Positions 9,262 through 21,229 of a stretch of 64,000 nt of DNA are shown piece by piece. The translations under genes and the position numbers were made by a program. This stretch comes from Datisca glomerata (Eukaryota; Streptophyta; Magnoliopsida; Cucurbitales; Datiscaceae): assembly GCA_003255025.1 (NCBI GenBank), contig QANY01013163.1, forward strand, positions 496,001 to 560,000. The letters run 5' to 3'. The notes below the pieces were generated by a model. The model was not told the DNA's origin. It was given only the letters and a program-made list of their open reading frames with translations, and did no database searches. Positions within the stretch are counted from its first letter, which is position 1. Every line of letters starts with the position of its first letter.

Positions 9262-11195
9262 GGGTAAACTTTAAAATTTAGTCTTCACTTTAAAACTCAC
9301 CAGCGAGATCTTATAGTTTAATTGTTGCTCTCATTAGAATTTCTGTCACAATTTCATCAACGGACATACACAAACTGTTAACGGTGTGCACCGCTGACAT
9401 TACGCGAATTATTTATAATAGGTGGCCACTAAAAGACGAACATGTCACATGTTGTTCTCCTAATTTTTCCCCTCCACGTCAGTTTCCTTCAACTGCCACA
9501 TCTCATCTTTCATTTTTTAATTTATACTTAACTTTATACCCTTTTCAGATTTTTACTTCATCTCCTCCATCTTCTTTTCTCACTTTCCTAAACTTTCTAG
9601 GTTTTACAGCAGCTCCTTCTTCACTTCTTTTCCTAATTTCAGTTCTATTGTCTAGGGATAGAAGAAGCGTTGGTCTCCTCCTTCTCGTTCATGGCAAGCT
9701 CATCGGCACAGGAACCTCTGCATCTCGTGACAGCTCAAACAATGCTCCTCCTTCCACCATTTTTGTACTTTTTCATCCCCATATGGACTCGCTTCAATTA
9801 GGATAAGAAAGGTTGATTTTAGAGAGCTAACTCGCAGACATTCTCACTGCTTTCATTAATGCTCGAGAATATATAGTACAGTAAAATAACAACTATCACC
9901 TTGTCCCAACTCCAAGAGATGCTAATTACAACTGTAAAGACTTATGCCTAGGATAAGACTAATCCCAACAGATTATCGCTAAGAGAGGGCCAGACAATGA
10001 AACTCAAAAGGAATAATTACACGAAAATAACTATACAACAAGTACTGTTTATAAATAGCTCTGTAATTGTTATGAAAACTGGAGATTTAGACTCTCCATT
10101 AGTTTATCAGGCTTGAACTTGCTACTAAAACCCCCATTTTCAGTATTTGTACTATGAGACTTTTCACAGACATAGACATCTCAAACTTTAAAACCCATGT
10201 CAAGGAATCGATAAAATTGTAGTTTTCTTTGACGAGAAAATTTATTGAACTCAAAATTAGCCTCATAATTTTAAGATCAACAACGCTACCATTTTTGTAA
10301 CATTTTATAATGAACGGAACAACTTCTTGGCAACTCCAGCTTTCACCATGTACTCCTTGTCCTTTCATTCTCCATGGCAAGCATTTTGTTTCAATGAATC
10401 AAAGCATAAATTGTCATAGCCAAGCTCAAGCATGAGCTTTCTGATGTGGGTTTTGTTAGTAGGAGCTTCTGTCAAAGTCATCGATTTCATTGGTGGTGCA
10501 TGATTGGATCAAACGGCGGAAAAAGGGTGGTTAGATGTCAAGGCTAAGTGATCTCTTGGAATAGACTGCTTGGTGATTGTCCATTTTTCAAAATCATAAA
10601 GCTTTTGGAATGACTTTGAAGTGAAGATGGTGATTGGCTACAGGGAAAAACCCAAAACCGTAGAAATGGTAAAGTAAAAAGTTTGATAAAATATGTAAAT
10701 AAAAAACGAAGGAAATGATGTGGCACTAAAAGATGGGAAAACTGTAAAAATTACCTCTTTCCTAATTCAAATTATAAAAATGTTCACAATTTTTTTAAAA
10801 TGCTGAAATATAGTAAATAATATATTTATCACTGTGTAATTTTGATAAATAAATTATTTATCACAGTTATATTTTGGCCATTTTTATAAATAAAATAATT
10901 TTCGGCCATTTTTGCCACTTCACCCCGAAACCTGTATTTTTCTACTATTTTCCCAAAGACTAACAAGAAAAAATTTGTTGACGTGTCATTTTCTAAGTGG
11001 ACACGTAATGTCTTCAGTCACAAAAAGACCAGCTACGCGGCGTTAAGGAGTCGTGTGTATCTATTATCAAAATAGTGACGAAAGGTTTAACGTGAGACGA
11101 TCGTGAAACTATAGATCTGGATTGAAACTTTTTAAAGGCAAATGTCTATATTGAAATTGACTCAAAATTGTAAGGGGTACATGTGTATTTTACCC
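9262..11195. mobile_element. Non-autonomous Mutator-like element carrying host gene fragments (Pack-MULE)
   Basis: The ends are inverted: the left begins GGGTAAACTT and the right ends in TTTACCC. Imperfect inverted similarity continues for about 120-150 bp, for example GATCTTATAGTTT at about 9307 against the reverse complement of the AAACTATAGATC block near 11107. Flanking 9-bp sequences AAAAAGTAA (9253-9261) and AAAGAGTAA (11196-11204) differ at one base, the duplication size expected for Mutator elements. The site is independently supported by repeat copy 1, which is continuous across the same bases at 1602-1610. No transposase is visible. The interior holds fragments of a U-box E3 ligase gene on the minus strand. 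Confidence 0.82.
9731..10520 (-). pseudogene. Captured U-box E3 ubiquitin ligase fragments (PUB20/21/22/23 type)
   Basis: Reading the minus strand, 10517-10482 encodes RLIQSCTTNEI. This resembles the end of the U-box domain in this family (RLIQxWCxxNxx), with the Trp lost and followed by a degenerate P-T-N-K-T-H-I-x-K-L segment. From about 10340 down to 10099 a frame reads VPFIIKCYKNGSVV, then FIDSLTWVL and VKSLIVQILK, matching the ARM-repeat part of the same proteins. A further piece at about 9764-9731 reads KMVEGGALFEL, also ARM-like. Frames shift between pieces and the catalytic U-box itself is not visible, so no active ligase is encoded. The family assignment rests on remembered motifs and should be confirmed by search. 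Confidence 0.72.
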
Positions 11196-11204
11196 AAAGA
11201 GTAA

Positions 11205-11430
11205 TGATGGCCGATAGAGAAGATGTGTTGACCCTCCAGATATAGTGATGTCGATCTAATTTAAAATCAGGATGAACTTTTTGTAAGAAAAGAAGATCCT
11301 TTAAACTAAGGACTTAGACTTTCACAGGCTTTTATAACCTAAAAGAAAGCTTGAAGGAAACGAGCTCGAGTATGATAACATGGTTCCAGCATCTATGAGC
11401 TTTGAGGAAATACCGACCATACCAGACACA
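11205..11430 (+). repeat. Repeat family R, copy 3, right part
   Basis: Aligns with about 1611-1800: shared blocks TGATGGC, ATGTGTTGACC, AAAATCAGG/AAATTAGG, AGATCCT and GAGCTCGAGTA. It continues the copy begun at 9180. Confidence 0.72.
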
Positions 11431-12181
11431 TTGCAATTTCTTCGTCGAAAGTCATGATGCCTAACTAGTAGAAAAAACATCACTAAATAGTACATAATCA
11501 TTATAGAGAACATCTAGGCATTACGGTTGACTAGACTCTCTTAGAAGGTACACTAAGTTACGAATGTAAGGTATATTATTAGTTTTGAATCATGTATATT
11601 AAAAATGAATGGTCTAGATCTATCAAACATACCTCCCGATGGAAAAATCCAACAGGAAACTACCTATTTCCAAATAGTCTCATCAAGACCATCATATCAG
11701 TTTTAAAACGTTCATGAATTAGGAGAAAAACTCCCAAAAATTAAAACGATTTGTGAAGTATCCGAATGGACGAAATCCGTTATCCTTTACAAAATTGACA
11801 ACATAAATCTATAGTTCAAACGAACTACAGAGGAGCCGAACATATAATTATCACAGGCATGAGTTTGATTTTGATGGTTGACTTTGACTTGTTTCGTGCT
11901 TCTAATCATTTTACTCAAAATTTTCATGTATATCATAAACATGAATTCGGTATAAATCTTAATTGGAGCACAAAAATCAAATAATTAACTCACCCAACAG
12001 TCCTCTAATACAACAAAATGTTAGCAAAAGAATTGACTGGACAAAACAAGTTAAAAATGACAGACATGAACCTTGACTTGGCAAGGAATCCCATTTCCAA
12101 GAAGCTTTCAGCAAAATTTCACTTTGAACTTTGAAAAACAAAAATCAACATATAATGGCTTATTCACCAAGAAACTTGGGC
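11431..12181. other. Intergenic DNA upstream of the small gene
   Basis: No coding or repeat structure recognised. It forms the likely 5' flank of the 12288-12479 gene. Confidence 0.5.
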
Positions 12182-12185
12182 TATA

Positions 12186-12192
12186 TATATAA
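12186..12192 (+). promoter_or_regulatory. Putative TATA box of the small gene
   Basis: TATATAA inside an 11-bp alternating TA stretch (12182-12192), about 100 bp upstream of the ATG at 12288, a usual plant spacing. Inferred from sequence alone. Confidence 0.5.
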
Positions 12193-12287
12193 GATGAACT
12201 TAACCAAATTAAGAAGTCAAATCACAATCTAAGAAACTCACAGCACAATTTAAAAGACAAATTTCAGGGTCATATTGAAGAAGAAAA

Positions 12288-12479
12288 ATGGGGAAAAACA
12301 GTAAAGGAAGTGGCGTTTTGTCACGTTTAAAAAGTTTGATTTCTTGCTTATTTGGGTACGGTGGAAAAGGTGGAAAGAGCAAAAAAACAGCTGAATTGAC
12401 CTCAGCCTCTGGGCCAGAGGCAACCATGGTAGTTGCAGCAAAGCATTTCTCATCTGCTCATAAAATCCGATTTCATTAG
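12288..12479 (+). CDS. Small basic protein of unknown function (63 aa)
   Basis: A 63-residue open frame starting at the first ATG after a purine-rich leader (AAGAAAAATGGGG), with a TATA-like element about 100 bp upstream. The protein is Lys/Ser/Gly-rich: a basic start (MGKNSKGSG), a short hydrophobic helix-like stretch (Leu-Lys-Ser-Leu-Ile-Ser-Cys-Leu-Phe), a Gly-Lys-rich loop, then a Thr/Ser/Ala stretch and a VVAAKHFSSAHKIRF tail. Codon use and lack of repeat similarity set it apart from neighbouring transposon debris. I do not recognise the family with certainty. The basic N-terminus with an adjacent Cys could suit membrane association, which is speculation. The opposite-strand frames at the same place are shadows. 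Confidence 0.55.
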   Translation: MGKNSKGSGVLSRLKSLISCLFGYGGKGGKSKKTAELTSASGPEATMVVAAKHFSSAHKIRFH

Positions 12480-13500
12480 TCTTCTTCTAGCGCCCTATTT
12501 TTAAGGCGCTTATATGGTATCAGGCTGGTATGGTATTGTGAGTACCTTAAATGTGTCATAAATATCTTATTATTTTGACGTATTTAAAATCCTTAAATAC
12601 ATATTTGAGTTACTCTCACAGATATTTAAGATACTCATAATATCATATCGATCCGATACTACAATTATTTTCCTTGTTTGGGCTAATATATCATAGTTAT
12701 TATTGTGGTAAAAGAATTGAAGTAGTCTCTGCAAGTCATATTGTATTTGTATTTTTTTTAAACTGTGATGAATTGAATTCAACGAGGAATTCTTCAACTA
12801 ATCGCTTAAATAGTTGTTTCTCATTTTGCAGTGAAATCGCAAGAAAAACGACGTGAGTATGTCCCAACAAACTATAAAATTAGCAAAATATTATGTCATT
12901 TATGATAACAGGAGTAAACACATACATGAAGATAGAGAAACATACATGAAAATAGAGAAAGCAAGAAAAAGTTTATATTCTCTCTCCTCCCCTATATTTC
13001 TCTCTCCCAGTACTATGTTTCGTTTATAGTAACATAGATTTTTCCACAACATTAGAGAAAATGACCAAAAAAACTACATTTTCAGTGTGAACCGCATAAA
13101 TAACTGGGATATTATTTTTTCCGTAAAAATATCGGAGATAACTAATTTAGTTATGAAAAATTAAAATAACGGTAATAAATTATTTATGTTTATCCCTGTG
13201 TAATTTGATTACTAAATTATTTACACCAACCAATTTTGTAAAAAAATATTTTTCAAACACTTTTACAATTCACCCGATTTTCTCCTGTTTTTCTATCATT
13301 TTCGTAGTTATCTCAAAATATTATTAGAAAAGAAACCTATTTATATTGGATACTAAGAGAGCATGACTACTAAATAACTGATGTGGGACAAAAGTAAAAA
13401 AACCCATATATGAAGCCATGCCTCAACACATATTATAGAATTTGAAGAGGTAGTAGTCGGTTTCCATAGCTAACCGAAAGTCATAGATTCTGTTAGGTTG
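12480..13500. other. Intergenic, AT-rich
   Basis: A small inverted repeat AGCGCC/GGCGCT (12489-12510) follows the small gene and could form a weak hairpin in its 3' UTR. Otherwise no coding region or clear element ends are visible. Confidence 0.5.
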
Positions 13501-14739
13501 AAATTCTTTTCTTTCTCCCTGATATTCAACGTAAAAGTTGGCGTACTCTTTAAGGCCTAGATCTATTGGAATTTAGGGAGAAATGACACGAGCATGGTTT
13601 AATTAACACTTCCCAAAACATAAGACCAACGATCTAAAAAGATAAATCTCAATATTCTCCCAAAAGATAGTGATACATTTTTGCAAGCTTGTGGAGGTTC
13701 GAAAACTGTCAAATTTGTGCCTCACCAGGGATATGAAAATTGGAGCTTAGTTAGCTACTTCTATAGGGACTCACAATTAGAGAGTGCCAATTTATTGAGA
13801 TGAAAATGGAGAGTTCGTTCACAATGACCCTAAGGAAGCCCTAAAATACCTGAATGACTTAGCCGAAAAAATATAAACGTGGACTAGACGAAGCGTGACT
13901 CATGGCATAAATAGATCACAACCAAGTGAAATCTGTCATCTTAGGGAATAACATAACATTAAAGCCCAGTTTGCAATCTTAAGCAGAGAATCATGGGCTT
14001 TAAAGACTAAAGATAGTAGAGTCGCCCACACAGTTGCTAGAGTTGAGTCGTACACCACTTGCTTTATATATGGAGGGGTAAGTAAATAGATCACTTAGCT
14101 CAGGAATGACCTACCTTAAGCAAGATGAAGGGGTGTGTGAGGAGGAACATAATTCCTTATAGATGTTTAGAAAGCTAGCCTTACTCACCCTATTCTGAAA
14201 CCTACAATCCTGGCTAGATTAACCACCCAAATTTCATTTAAAAATCTGATTCTAGTCAATCTGCATAATCCAACAGTCATTAGAAACAATTGGTAGAACA
14301 ACATAAGTCTTACCCTACCCTCCAATACAATGCACCACCAAATAAGAACTCCTTAGAAGACACATCACAAGTATTTATCGAGGCACATAATAAGACTAAT
14401 CAAAAGTTTGAGACTGTGCTCAAATTGATAGTATAATAGAACAAAGAAATCAAAAGTCAAATCACCAAATTTACTAGTTCTATGACTATGCAAGAACGAG
14501 AAAAATTTCCATCGCAACCCTAGTCCAATTCAAAAGGGTAATACATGGAACAAACCTCTACTTTTGGTACACAAAACGTCAAAGAGGTCAATGTCATCAC
14601 TCTTCCTACCAACCCAAGCATCACCACCATTAAAAATAGTAAAGATGATGCCTTTGAAAAAGACGTTAGATAAAGAAATTTGGTTCATGTGCCTTTTCCC
14701 CAAGCCTTCCAACATGTTGGGGAAAACCTAGAAGTCTAA

Positions 14740-15185
14740 GGTGAGATCTTATAGAACTTGAAACAAGTGAAAATTAACCTACCTTTATTACAGTGATCCA
14801 ATACTGGTACCAGTTTATGCCAAGGTCAACAAGGATTTATGCACAATGAAGAGACAACACCATGTTATGAAGACTACACTCTTAATAGAGCAAGTGAGTG
14901 CAATGATCGAGCAAAGGACAACACCCAATATAAAGGTCCAGGGTGCCCTATTAAAGCCTGACATATTGGAACATATGAGTTTGCCAAAGCTTACTATATC
15001 AAGGAAAAAGTGATAATCTTATCTCGTAATTTATTTACTCGCTATTGGGACTTGGAGAAACTAAACACACATCTATGGTTCTGCAGTTGGTTGGTCGATC
15101 AATTAAAAGATCGAAGGAAATAATAGAAGATGTTTTTGCTCAAAAAATGACTTTTGAGGTAAACATTTTTCATGTTGGAAAATAG
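14740..15185 (+). pseudogene. Athila-like gag end / protease region
   Basis: The frame from 15075 to 15183 reads MVLQLVGRSIKRSKEIIEDVF, matching the conserved segment after the protease active site in Athila polyproteins (VLQLADRSIKxPxGIIEDVLV). Upstream, about 14860-14950 encodes EQVSAMIEQRTTP, the conserved block before the protease. The protease active-site region between them is badly eroded. Confidence 0.75.
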
Positions 15186-15438
15186 TTGCGCGAAGATGAT
15201 GAGTATTATCATACATAAATGATAGACAATCTCATACTGAAGGAAGTGCATACAAAATATAATTTTTATTCTTTAGAATATCTCCTTCGTGATTCTGATT
15301 TTGATAGTTTGCTTTTATCATGATGATACCATTAGAGTTTCTATTGATTTTTATGAGTCACAGATTAAAAGAACGAGATTTTAGCAACCATGCTTTAAGG
15401 ACTTACCACATGAAAGAAAAGGTCCAAAGTTATCCACC

Positions 15439-15750
15439 ATGGAGACCCCGAAGGTCAATCTAGTTCCATTGCCTAAAAGACTCAAACATGTATATTGGGG
15501 ACTAAGTGATACATTTTCTATCATTATTTCTTCTGAACTTAGTACTTCACAAGGTGAGCAATTAATTAACGTGTTGAGAGAGCATAAATATTCACTAAGT
15601 TGGATTATAGCTGACATTAAAGGTATTAATCCATTGATTTGTTGTCATATGATTCATTTAGAGGAAGAGACTAACCCTCAGAGAGATTCTCAAAGAAGAC
15701 TTAATCCCATAATGAAAAGAGTTGTTAAAAATGAAGTCCAAAAACTATAA
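15439..15750 (+). pseudogene. Athila-like reverse transcriptase N-terminal fragment
   Basis: A 103-codon frame with LPKRLKHVYWG, a FSIIISSELS segment, VLREHKYSLSWIIADIKGI and ending QRRLNPIMKRVVKNEVQKL. These are the entry blocks of Athila RT (LPxHLxYAFLG, PVIISSxL, LREHKxAIGWTIADIKGI, QRRLNPxMxEVVKKEVLKLL). A stop ends the frame; catalytic RT blocks downstream are only fragments. Confidence 0.85.
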
Positions 15751-16319
15751 GATCCATGAATCTTTTATTCGAAATCATAGGTAACTATGGTGGAAAATGG
15801 GAAGGAGGTACATGCTCCCTCAAAGGTAGTAACTGAGGGGGCGCATGTGCATTTACTAAAGAAAACTTAGCTCTACCAGACTACCACCCACAAAGACCAT
15901 TTCCTTTTGTCGTATGTCATTTGATTTGTGTAATGCACCTGCTACATTTCAAAGGTACATGTTGAGCATATTTAGTGAGATGGAAGTGTTTATAGATGAT
16001 TTGACTTTTTTGGTAATTCTTTTGATTCATGTATGCTAAATTTGAAAGTTGCTATGAGTAGGTGTATTGAGAAAGGTCTTGCGCCAAACTATGAAAAAGG
16101 ACACGTTGTTTCTGAAAAAAAGGGAAAGAGGTAGAAAGATCAAAATTTGGACAAATTTTTGAATTACCCACCCCCAAATGTGTCAAGGATGTGAGTTCTT
16201 TTCTTGGACATGCTTATTTCTATAGGAGGTTCATACAATTTTTTTTTCTATATCTAGACCATTATATAACCTCCTCGTAAAAGGTGTTGAGTTCAACTAG
16301 GCTTAAGAGGGTGAGGACA

Positions 16320-17160
16320 CTTTCCAAACACTAATTGTCAAAGGAACTGTGAAGCCCAAACAAACAAAGCCAACAACCAACTCATGCGGTGAGTACCAAG
16401 TTTAGCCACTTGACTTGTTTCAAAGCCTAGCTGTGGCAACCAATTTGCTCTAGCGCGTGAAGTGCAATTTCACAAGTATTCCAAAATTCAAAGCCTATGT
16501 CATGGGCGAGCCAACTTGCTCATGCCGTGAGTGCCCAGTTTAGCCACTTGACTTGTTTCCTATTTCCTACTTATTTTCCATTCTTAAATGGAGAATATTA
16601 TTGTTGATTTGAAGAGGGCGAATTGCTTTTGCAGCTGATTTTCGGTGTGAAATTATAGAAACTTGAGAGCGTTCCTCTCTCTATAAATAGAGATTTGAAC
16701 CAGCCACTTAGTGCATGTTTACATCATATTCTTTTCATCTTTCTTCTCATTCAGACTCATAATTCTTCTCATTTTTTTCTAGAACTTATTAAAACATACT
16801 CATAATTCTTCTCAATTGTAACTTAGGCTAAAGTTTCAAGCAAGGATAGAGATGATCTTTTAAGAGTAGTTTTCTATATATGTTTTGATTCATTTCATGT
16901 TCGAAAGGTCTCATGTTTATTTATGTTTAAATTTTTTATCATTATTTAGTTTCTCATTATCCAGAAATTTATGTTCATATTTTTAATATAAATTCACTCC
17001 TGCTTTTTTTATGTGAAAATTATTAGAATATAATTGACTACCCTTGAAAGAAAAAGTTACAAAACCTTATCCAATTTATTGTAATTAATCATGCTAACAA
17101 AATAATCAAAGATTGGCGTTTTTCATTCCTATTTAACAATGTATGAGTAGTTCCTTGATT
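16320..17160. other. Repeat-derived region with promoter-like TATAAATAGA; LTR-like
   Basis: Two related segments (about 16383-16427 and 16513-16557; shared AGTTTAGCCACTTGACTTG) form a local duplication. CTCTATAAATAGAG at 16679 resembles a strong plant TATA box. No coding sequence follows, so this may be the LTR of the Athila-like element or of another element; the ends are not resolved. Confidence 0.4.
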
Positions 17161-19103
17161 TTTACTAAGGGACTATAAATTCAGCAAGAATATTATGGTG
17201 TTCATAAGGTTTTCAATTCTTGTAATACCAATATTGAGATTTCGATTCATAAAATTTAATTCATTTTGTGCATTCATACGTAATTCAGGATTGAATCCTA
17301 TTGAGAGGTCCATTAGAGATCAGAAATTGTTGAAGAAAGAAGAAGATGTTTTTTTTGTTTCTTTCAAAATGATCGGAGTGAACTTATTTTATGAATTGGT
17401 CATTTACTGCAATATTGCCATTAGATATGTTATCGATTTTAGATAACTCATAAGATAGATATAAGTATGTTTTAATAGATTTGAGTTTTCTCATATTAAA
17501 TACACTCATATTTTTATAATCTTTAATTACGTATTTTTCAATTATATGTTTGAGATGTAAAACGTTCATTTGAGTTATAACTTCGAATTAAGTAAAAATA
17601 ATTAATGAAACATATTATGATTCTCAATTCATTGTCATTTCTATTATTGTTAATCACTTCTACTGTTCAATTCTTGAAGCAACACTCATTTTATTTATTT
17701 TTTAGTTACATTGTAATATATTTTTCTCATTATTAATTATCTTTAAGTATTTTATTTTGTTGACATTTTTCTCTATGACACTTCATGTGGGATGTATCTT
17801 TATTGCAATAAACACAAGTATATTTGAGTGTAGTCACGCTTCAAAAGTGTGTCGTGTCATTGGATCATTGCCATTGTGCCCAATGAAATCATGGCATAAT
17901 TAACAACCTATATTTAGGAATACATTAAACATCAACTGACTTACTTTTAAGCGAAAAGTACACAAACACTCTCCTAAGTTTTGCCTAAAAGACACAAACA
18001 TCCAATGTCATTTCAAAAAAGATACATTAGTCAAATCTGTTATAAATAGTTTAATTTTAGAATTGTTTACTTTGTATACCTTTCCCCAATTTCTCTTAGA
18101 AAGGACTCCAAAGTGACCTAAAAGATGCAATCTTTCAGGTGTAAAGCAAGGGAAGAGAGGGAAAGAGGCTGTGGTAAATTCATTCAATCTCTCTCTCACA
18201 CGAATTTCCTTTACACTAATTCTGCAGTATATTTCTTGTAGGTTTTTACACTAATTTCGTTTATGAGCGTCGTTCAACTCTTGGTTTTATTTGGTAAAAT
18301 ATACAAGTTTTAGCTCCAATAGATGAATGGGTCACAATCTATTTCTAAATATTGGATAGTAAAAATCTATTTGGTGTATTTCTTGTAGTTTTTTAAACTA
18401 ATTTCGCTCATTTTCCTAAGTTTTACACTAATGAGAAATTCAGTTTTTTCAGTACATTTTCAGTTCATCCATCTAACAGAAACATACAACAAGCAATTAA
18501 AGAGAACTTCAATTGACCACATTTCATTTTCAGTTCATCAATTGAACAGCAATTTGAGAAATTCAGTTTTTCATTCATCGAACAAAAACAGAAATTTGTC
18601 AATCTAGCTTTAATTGTCAATCAAGCTTTGAGCCTAGTTTTGCAGATTATCTATCTTTCAACTATATTCCTAGTTTTGTAGTATAGTGTACTTTTATTGT
18701 CAATCTAACTTTGAGCCTTAGCACTAGAGTGCATGTTGTATATATGGGGTATGCCCCTTGTATATGTGTAATCTTTTGGTTAATATATTTACCTTTGACA
18801 AAAAAAAAATATTTTAGCATTTTGAGGCACAATAGCTTGCTTATTAAGTCTAAAAATTGACCTTTTATGTTTGACTTAATAATACACATATTCCAAGTTA
18901 AAAGAAAACAACTATCTGCATTTAATATGTGGAGACCTTGAAAAGATAATAGCAAGTCTCTGAGGCCATAACTCATATATGATACGTATGTCTTTTCTTT
19001 ACAAATATTCTCTCTTTTTTGCTTGGAGTTCTTTGCCATTAGGGCTTAGGAGGTGTTTGGCTTTGGTGCTTGCTCCATTCATTTACGCATTCTGAAATAG
19101 CAA
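17161..19103. other. Intergenic DNA, no gene recognised
   Basis: AT-rich sequence with only short chance frames (17195-17446, 18662-19039). Two related sentences, ATTGTCAATC...CTTTGAGCCT, occur at about 18615 and 18698, showing local duplication. Confidence 0.5.
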
Positions 19104-19143
19104 GATCTCTCTCTCTCTCTCTCTCTCCCTCCCTCCCTCCCTA
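19104..19143 (+). repeat. (CT)n/(CCCT)n microsatellite
   Basis: About ten CT units followed by four CCCT units. Confidence 0.95.
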
Positions 19144-19549
19144 AGTTCAAACAAACCTCTCAGCCAGTTTTAAACCGTGACTTTGTTGTCTTTTACCTTC
19201 TCCCCATTTCTCCATAGATACAAAGACTATCATATCTAATTCACCCCTCATTAAAATTTAAAACTGTGAGATTATCTATCTTTCAACTATAAATTCCCCT
19301 TTTCTAGATTATTCATCAACAGTTTTCCATATCTATTTGTCTCCAAGGTTGTATCCTCTCCATTCGATAACTTCTTTTTGAATGATAGGGAAGGAATACT
19401 CGCCTACTATAATATTTCTTATTTTAGCTCGTCAGATAATAATGTATGTGTTAATGGCAATGATAACTTGTGAAGATGAACATTATTTTAGGCTTTTAGA
19501 TTCTTAAGAATGATACTGGAAGTAGTAGATATATATGGTTCAATTTATC

Positions 19550-19570
19550 ATATATATATATATATATATN
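19550..19570. repeat. (AT)n microsatellite ending in an unresolved base
   Basis: Alternating AT run ending at an N (19570), the only ambiguous base in the window. The true length of the run is uncertain and the N may mark an assembly or sequencing problem. Confidence 0.95.
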
Positions 19571-19806
19571 GTATTTATGTTCCTTGGCTATATGGACATT
19601 CACTTAAAGATACGATTTAAAAAAAAATTATAAAAAATTGAATTTAAAATCAGAAAACTAAAGTATGGAAAATTAATAGGAAATTGATGCTGGAGTTTTA
19701 CGTATTTTTATGTTTTATGTTGCTATACCAAACAGGACGTAAGGCATTCTCTCTGAAAAGAGGAGGGGGTGGTTTCTATTCTATAGAAATCTCACTTCTG
19801 GTGGGT

Positions 19807-20740
19807 ATGGCTACTTGCGGGAGGAATTCTGGTTTCGTTAACTCAATTTCTCCAGAGATTGAGTCCAATTTACTAGGTAAATTGGTCAGTTGTAATCTTA
19901 CGGAGGATGAATCTACTGAGATAGTTATTCTGAGAGAAGCAACTTACAGGAATATTGAAGCTTGCTCATTAAGTATTATGGGTATATTAATTACTAGTAA
20001 AAAGTATAATCTTTTTGGGCTGAAACGAGGGTTGTCTAGAGCTTGGAGTCTGCGTGACGAACCACAATTTGTGGTTGTGGAGAAAGATATGTTTCAAGTA
20101 TTTATTTCTTCAGAAGATGCATAATGGTCCGTTGCTATTTGAGGAACGCCTATTTACTGTTAGAAGATGGAATTTAGGAGTCTCTTTTTCCATCAAAGAT
20201 TTTGTTCTTCGGCCTTTTGGGTTCAAATTCACGGTATGCCCCTAGAATGTCGTAATAAAAAAGTGGGGGGAGTTGATTGGGAAGACGTTGAGCACTATTC
20301 TGGATGTTGAGGATGATTTTTAAAAAAATAGTATTCTGAAGAATTGTTTTATTGGAGTCAGGGAGTTGTTAATTAATTCTAATCCTCTTTTGAGAGGATA
20401 TTTTATATCCTTTGAGGGAAGGAAAATCCGGGTCGCATTTAAATATGAACGCGTTCCAAAATTTTGCAATTCCTGTGGCCGTATTGTTCACTTGGAGGAT
20501 AAATCTCCTAACGTTGATATTGTTAAGGGTGGAAGAATGGCTAACAATGGGGATTACGGTGTTGATCTTAGAGCTTTTCCAGGTGTGGATAGGCGACTTC
20601 CCTCTGTGAAAAGTTTCTTTTCTGATGGAGTGGGTGACTCCTTTCAATCTTCGGGTGGTGATAGAAGACATGGCAGGCAATCCATAGGTGGAGGGAGGTG
20701 GTGGTTTTACCGAAAAGGAGTTCTCAGGCCACTTCGGTGA
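19807..20740 (+). pseudogene. LINE ORF1: DUF4283 gag-like protein with zinc knuckle
   Basis: The first ATG after the element start is at 19807 and opens a frame to 20124. A frameshift near 20100-20150 moves the reading to the frame used at 20054-20245 and 20366-20740. The first part has the DUF4283 pattern (SLxGKLxxx...), the second the conserved GRKIRVAFKYERVPKFCNSCG segment of plant LINE ORF1 proteins. The knuckle is CX2CX4H and then Ser in place of the last Cys (about 20455-20505), so metal binding is impaired. The protein would bind element RNA. Confidence 0.75.
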
Positions 20741-21229
20741 GGAACTGTTCTGATAAGATGAATTCTATTTCTGAGGGAGGAATCAAGGAGTGCAATCAAT
20801 CTGTTATTATTTCATGCTTGTTTCCTCAAGATACTTCAGTTATGGAAAGGGACAGAAATCTCTGTGGTGGCGTGATTGGCGCGCAAGAGAGTGGTAATTT
20901 AATTAAGCAAGATGCTGATGTGGCAAGTCCATTTCTCAATAATTCCTCTGCGCGCACTACGTTTGTGGAGCCCGCGGGTGTAGGAGAAAGCAATGTGGAC
21001 CTAAGTGTGTGAGGGAGTGTCACGTGGCTGGTGAGGGACAGTTGGAGTTTATGAATGGGTACCAGGTTTCGGCTAATGGGGAATTTGTTGTGCCAGGTGT
21101 TGATGGTGGGCTTGGTAACGTATTTAAGTCAACGAAGGGTGGGGCTGACCCTTTTGGTCTTGGGTCCATTCTTTCCATAACTCAGACGGAATTTTATTTA
21201 GGCTTAGATGGTAATGTTAAACCGAAAAA

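Larger units (their letters stand above)
13500..16320 (+). mobile_element. Highly degenerate Athila-like Ty3/gypsy gag-pol remnant
   Basis: Scattered frames on the plus strand follow the Athila order. A gag C-terminus near 14410-14530 reads KSQITKFTSSM and then QEREKFPSQP. A pre-protease/protease segment at 14750-15180 reads VSAMIEQRTTP and MVLQLVGRSIKRSKEIIEDV. The start of reverse transcriptase is at 15439-15750. Eroded RT blocks follow at 15900-16310, including a SSFLGHAYFYRRFI segment near the usual Gly-His-Ala-x-Phe-Tyr-Arg-Arg-Phe-Ile. Stops interrupt every domain. LTRs are not defined, so the outer limits are approximate. Confidence 0.8.

Noticed and set aside
9384..9806. 140-codon plus-strand frame inside the Pack-MULE
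   Set aside because: No recognised domain; the U-box/ARM pieces lie on the opposite strand, so this frame is probably a shadow.
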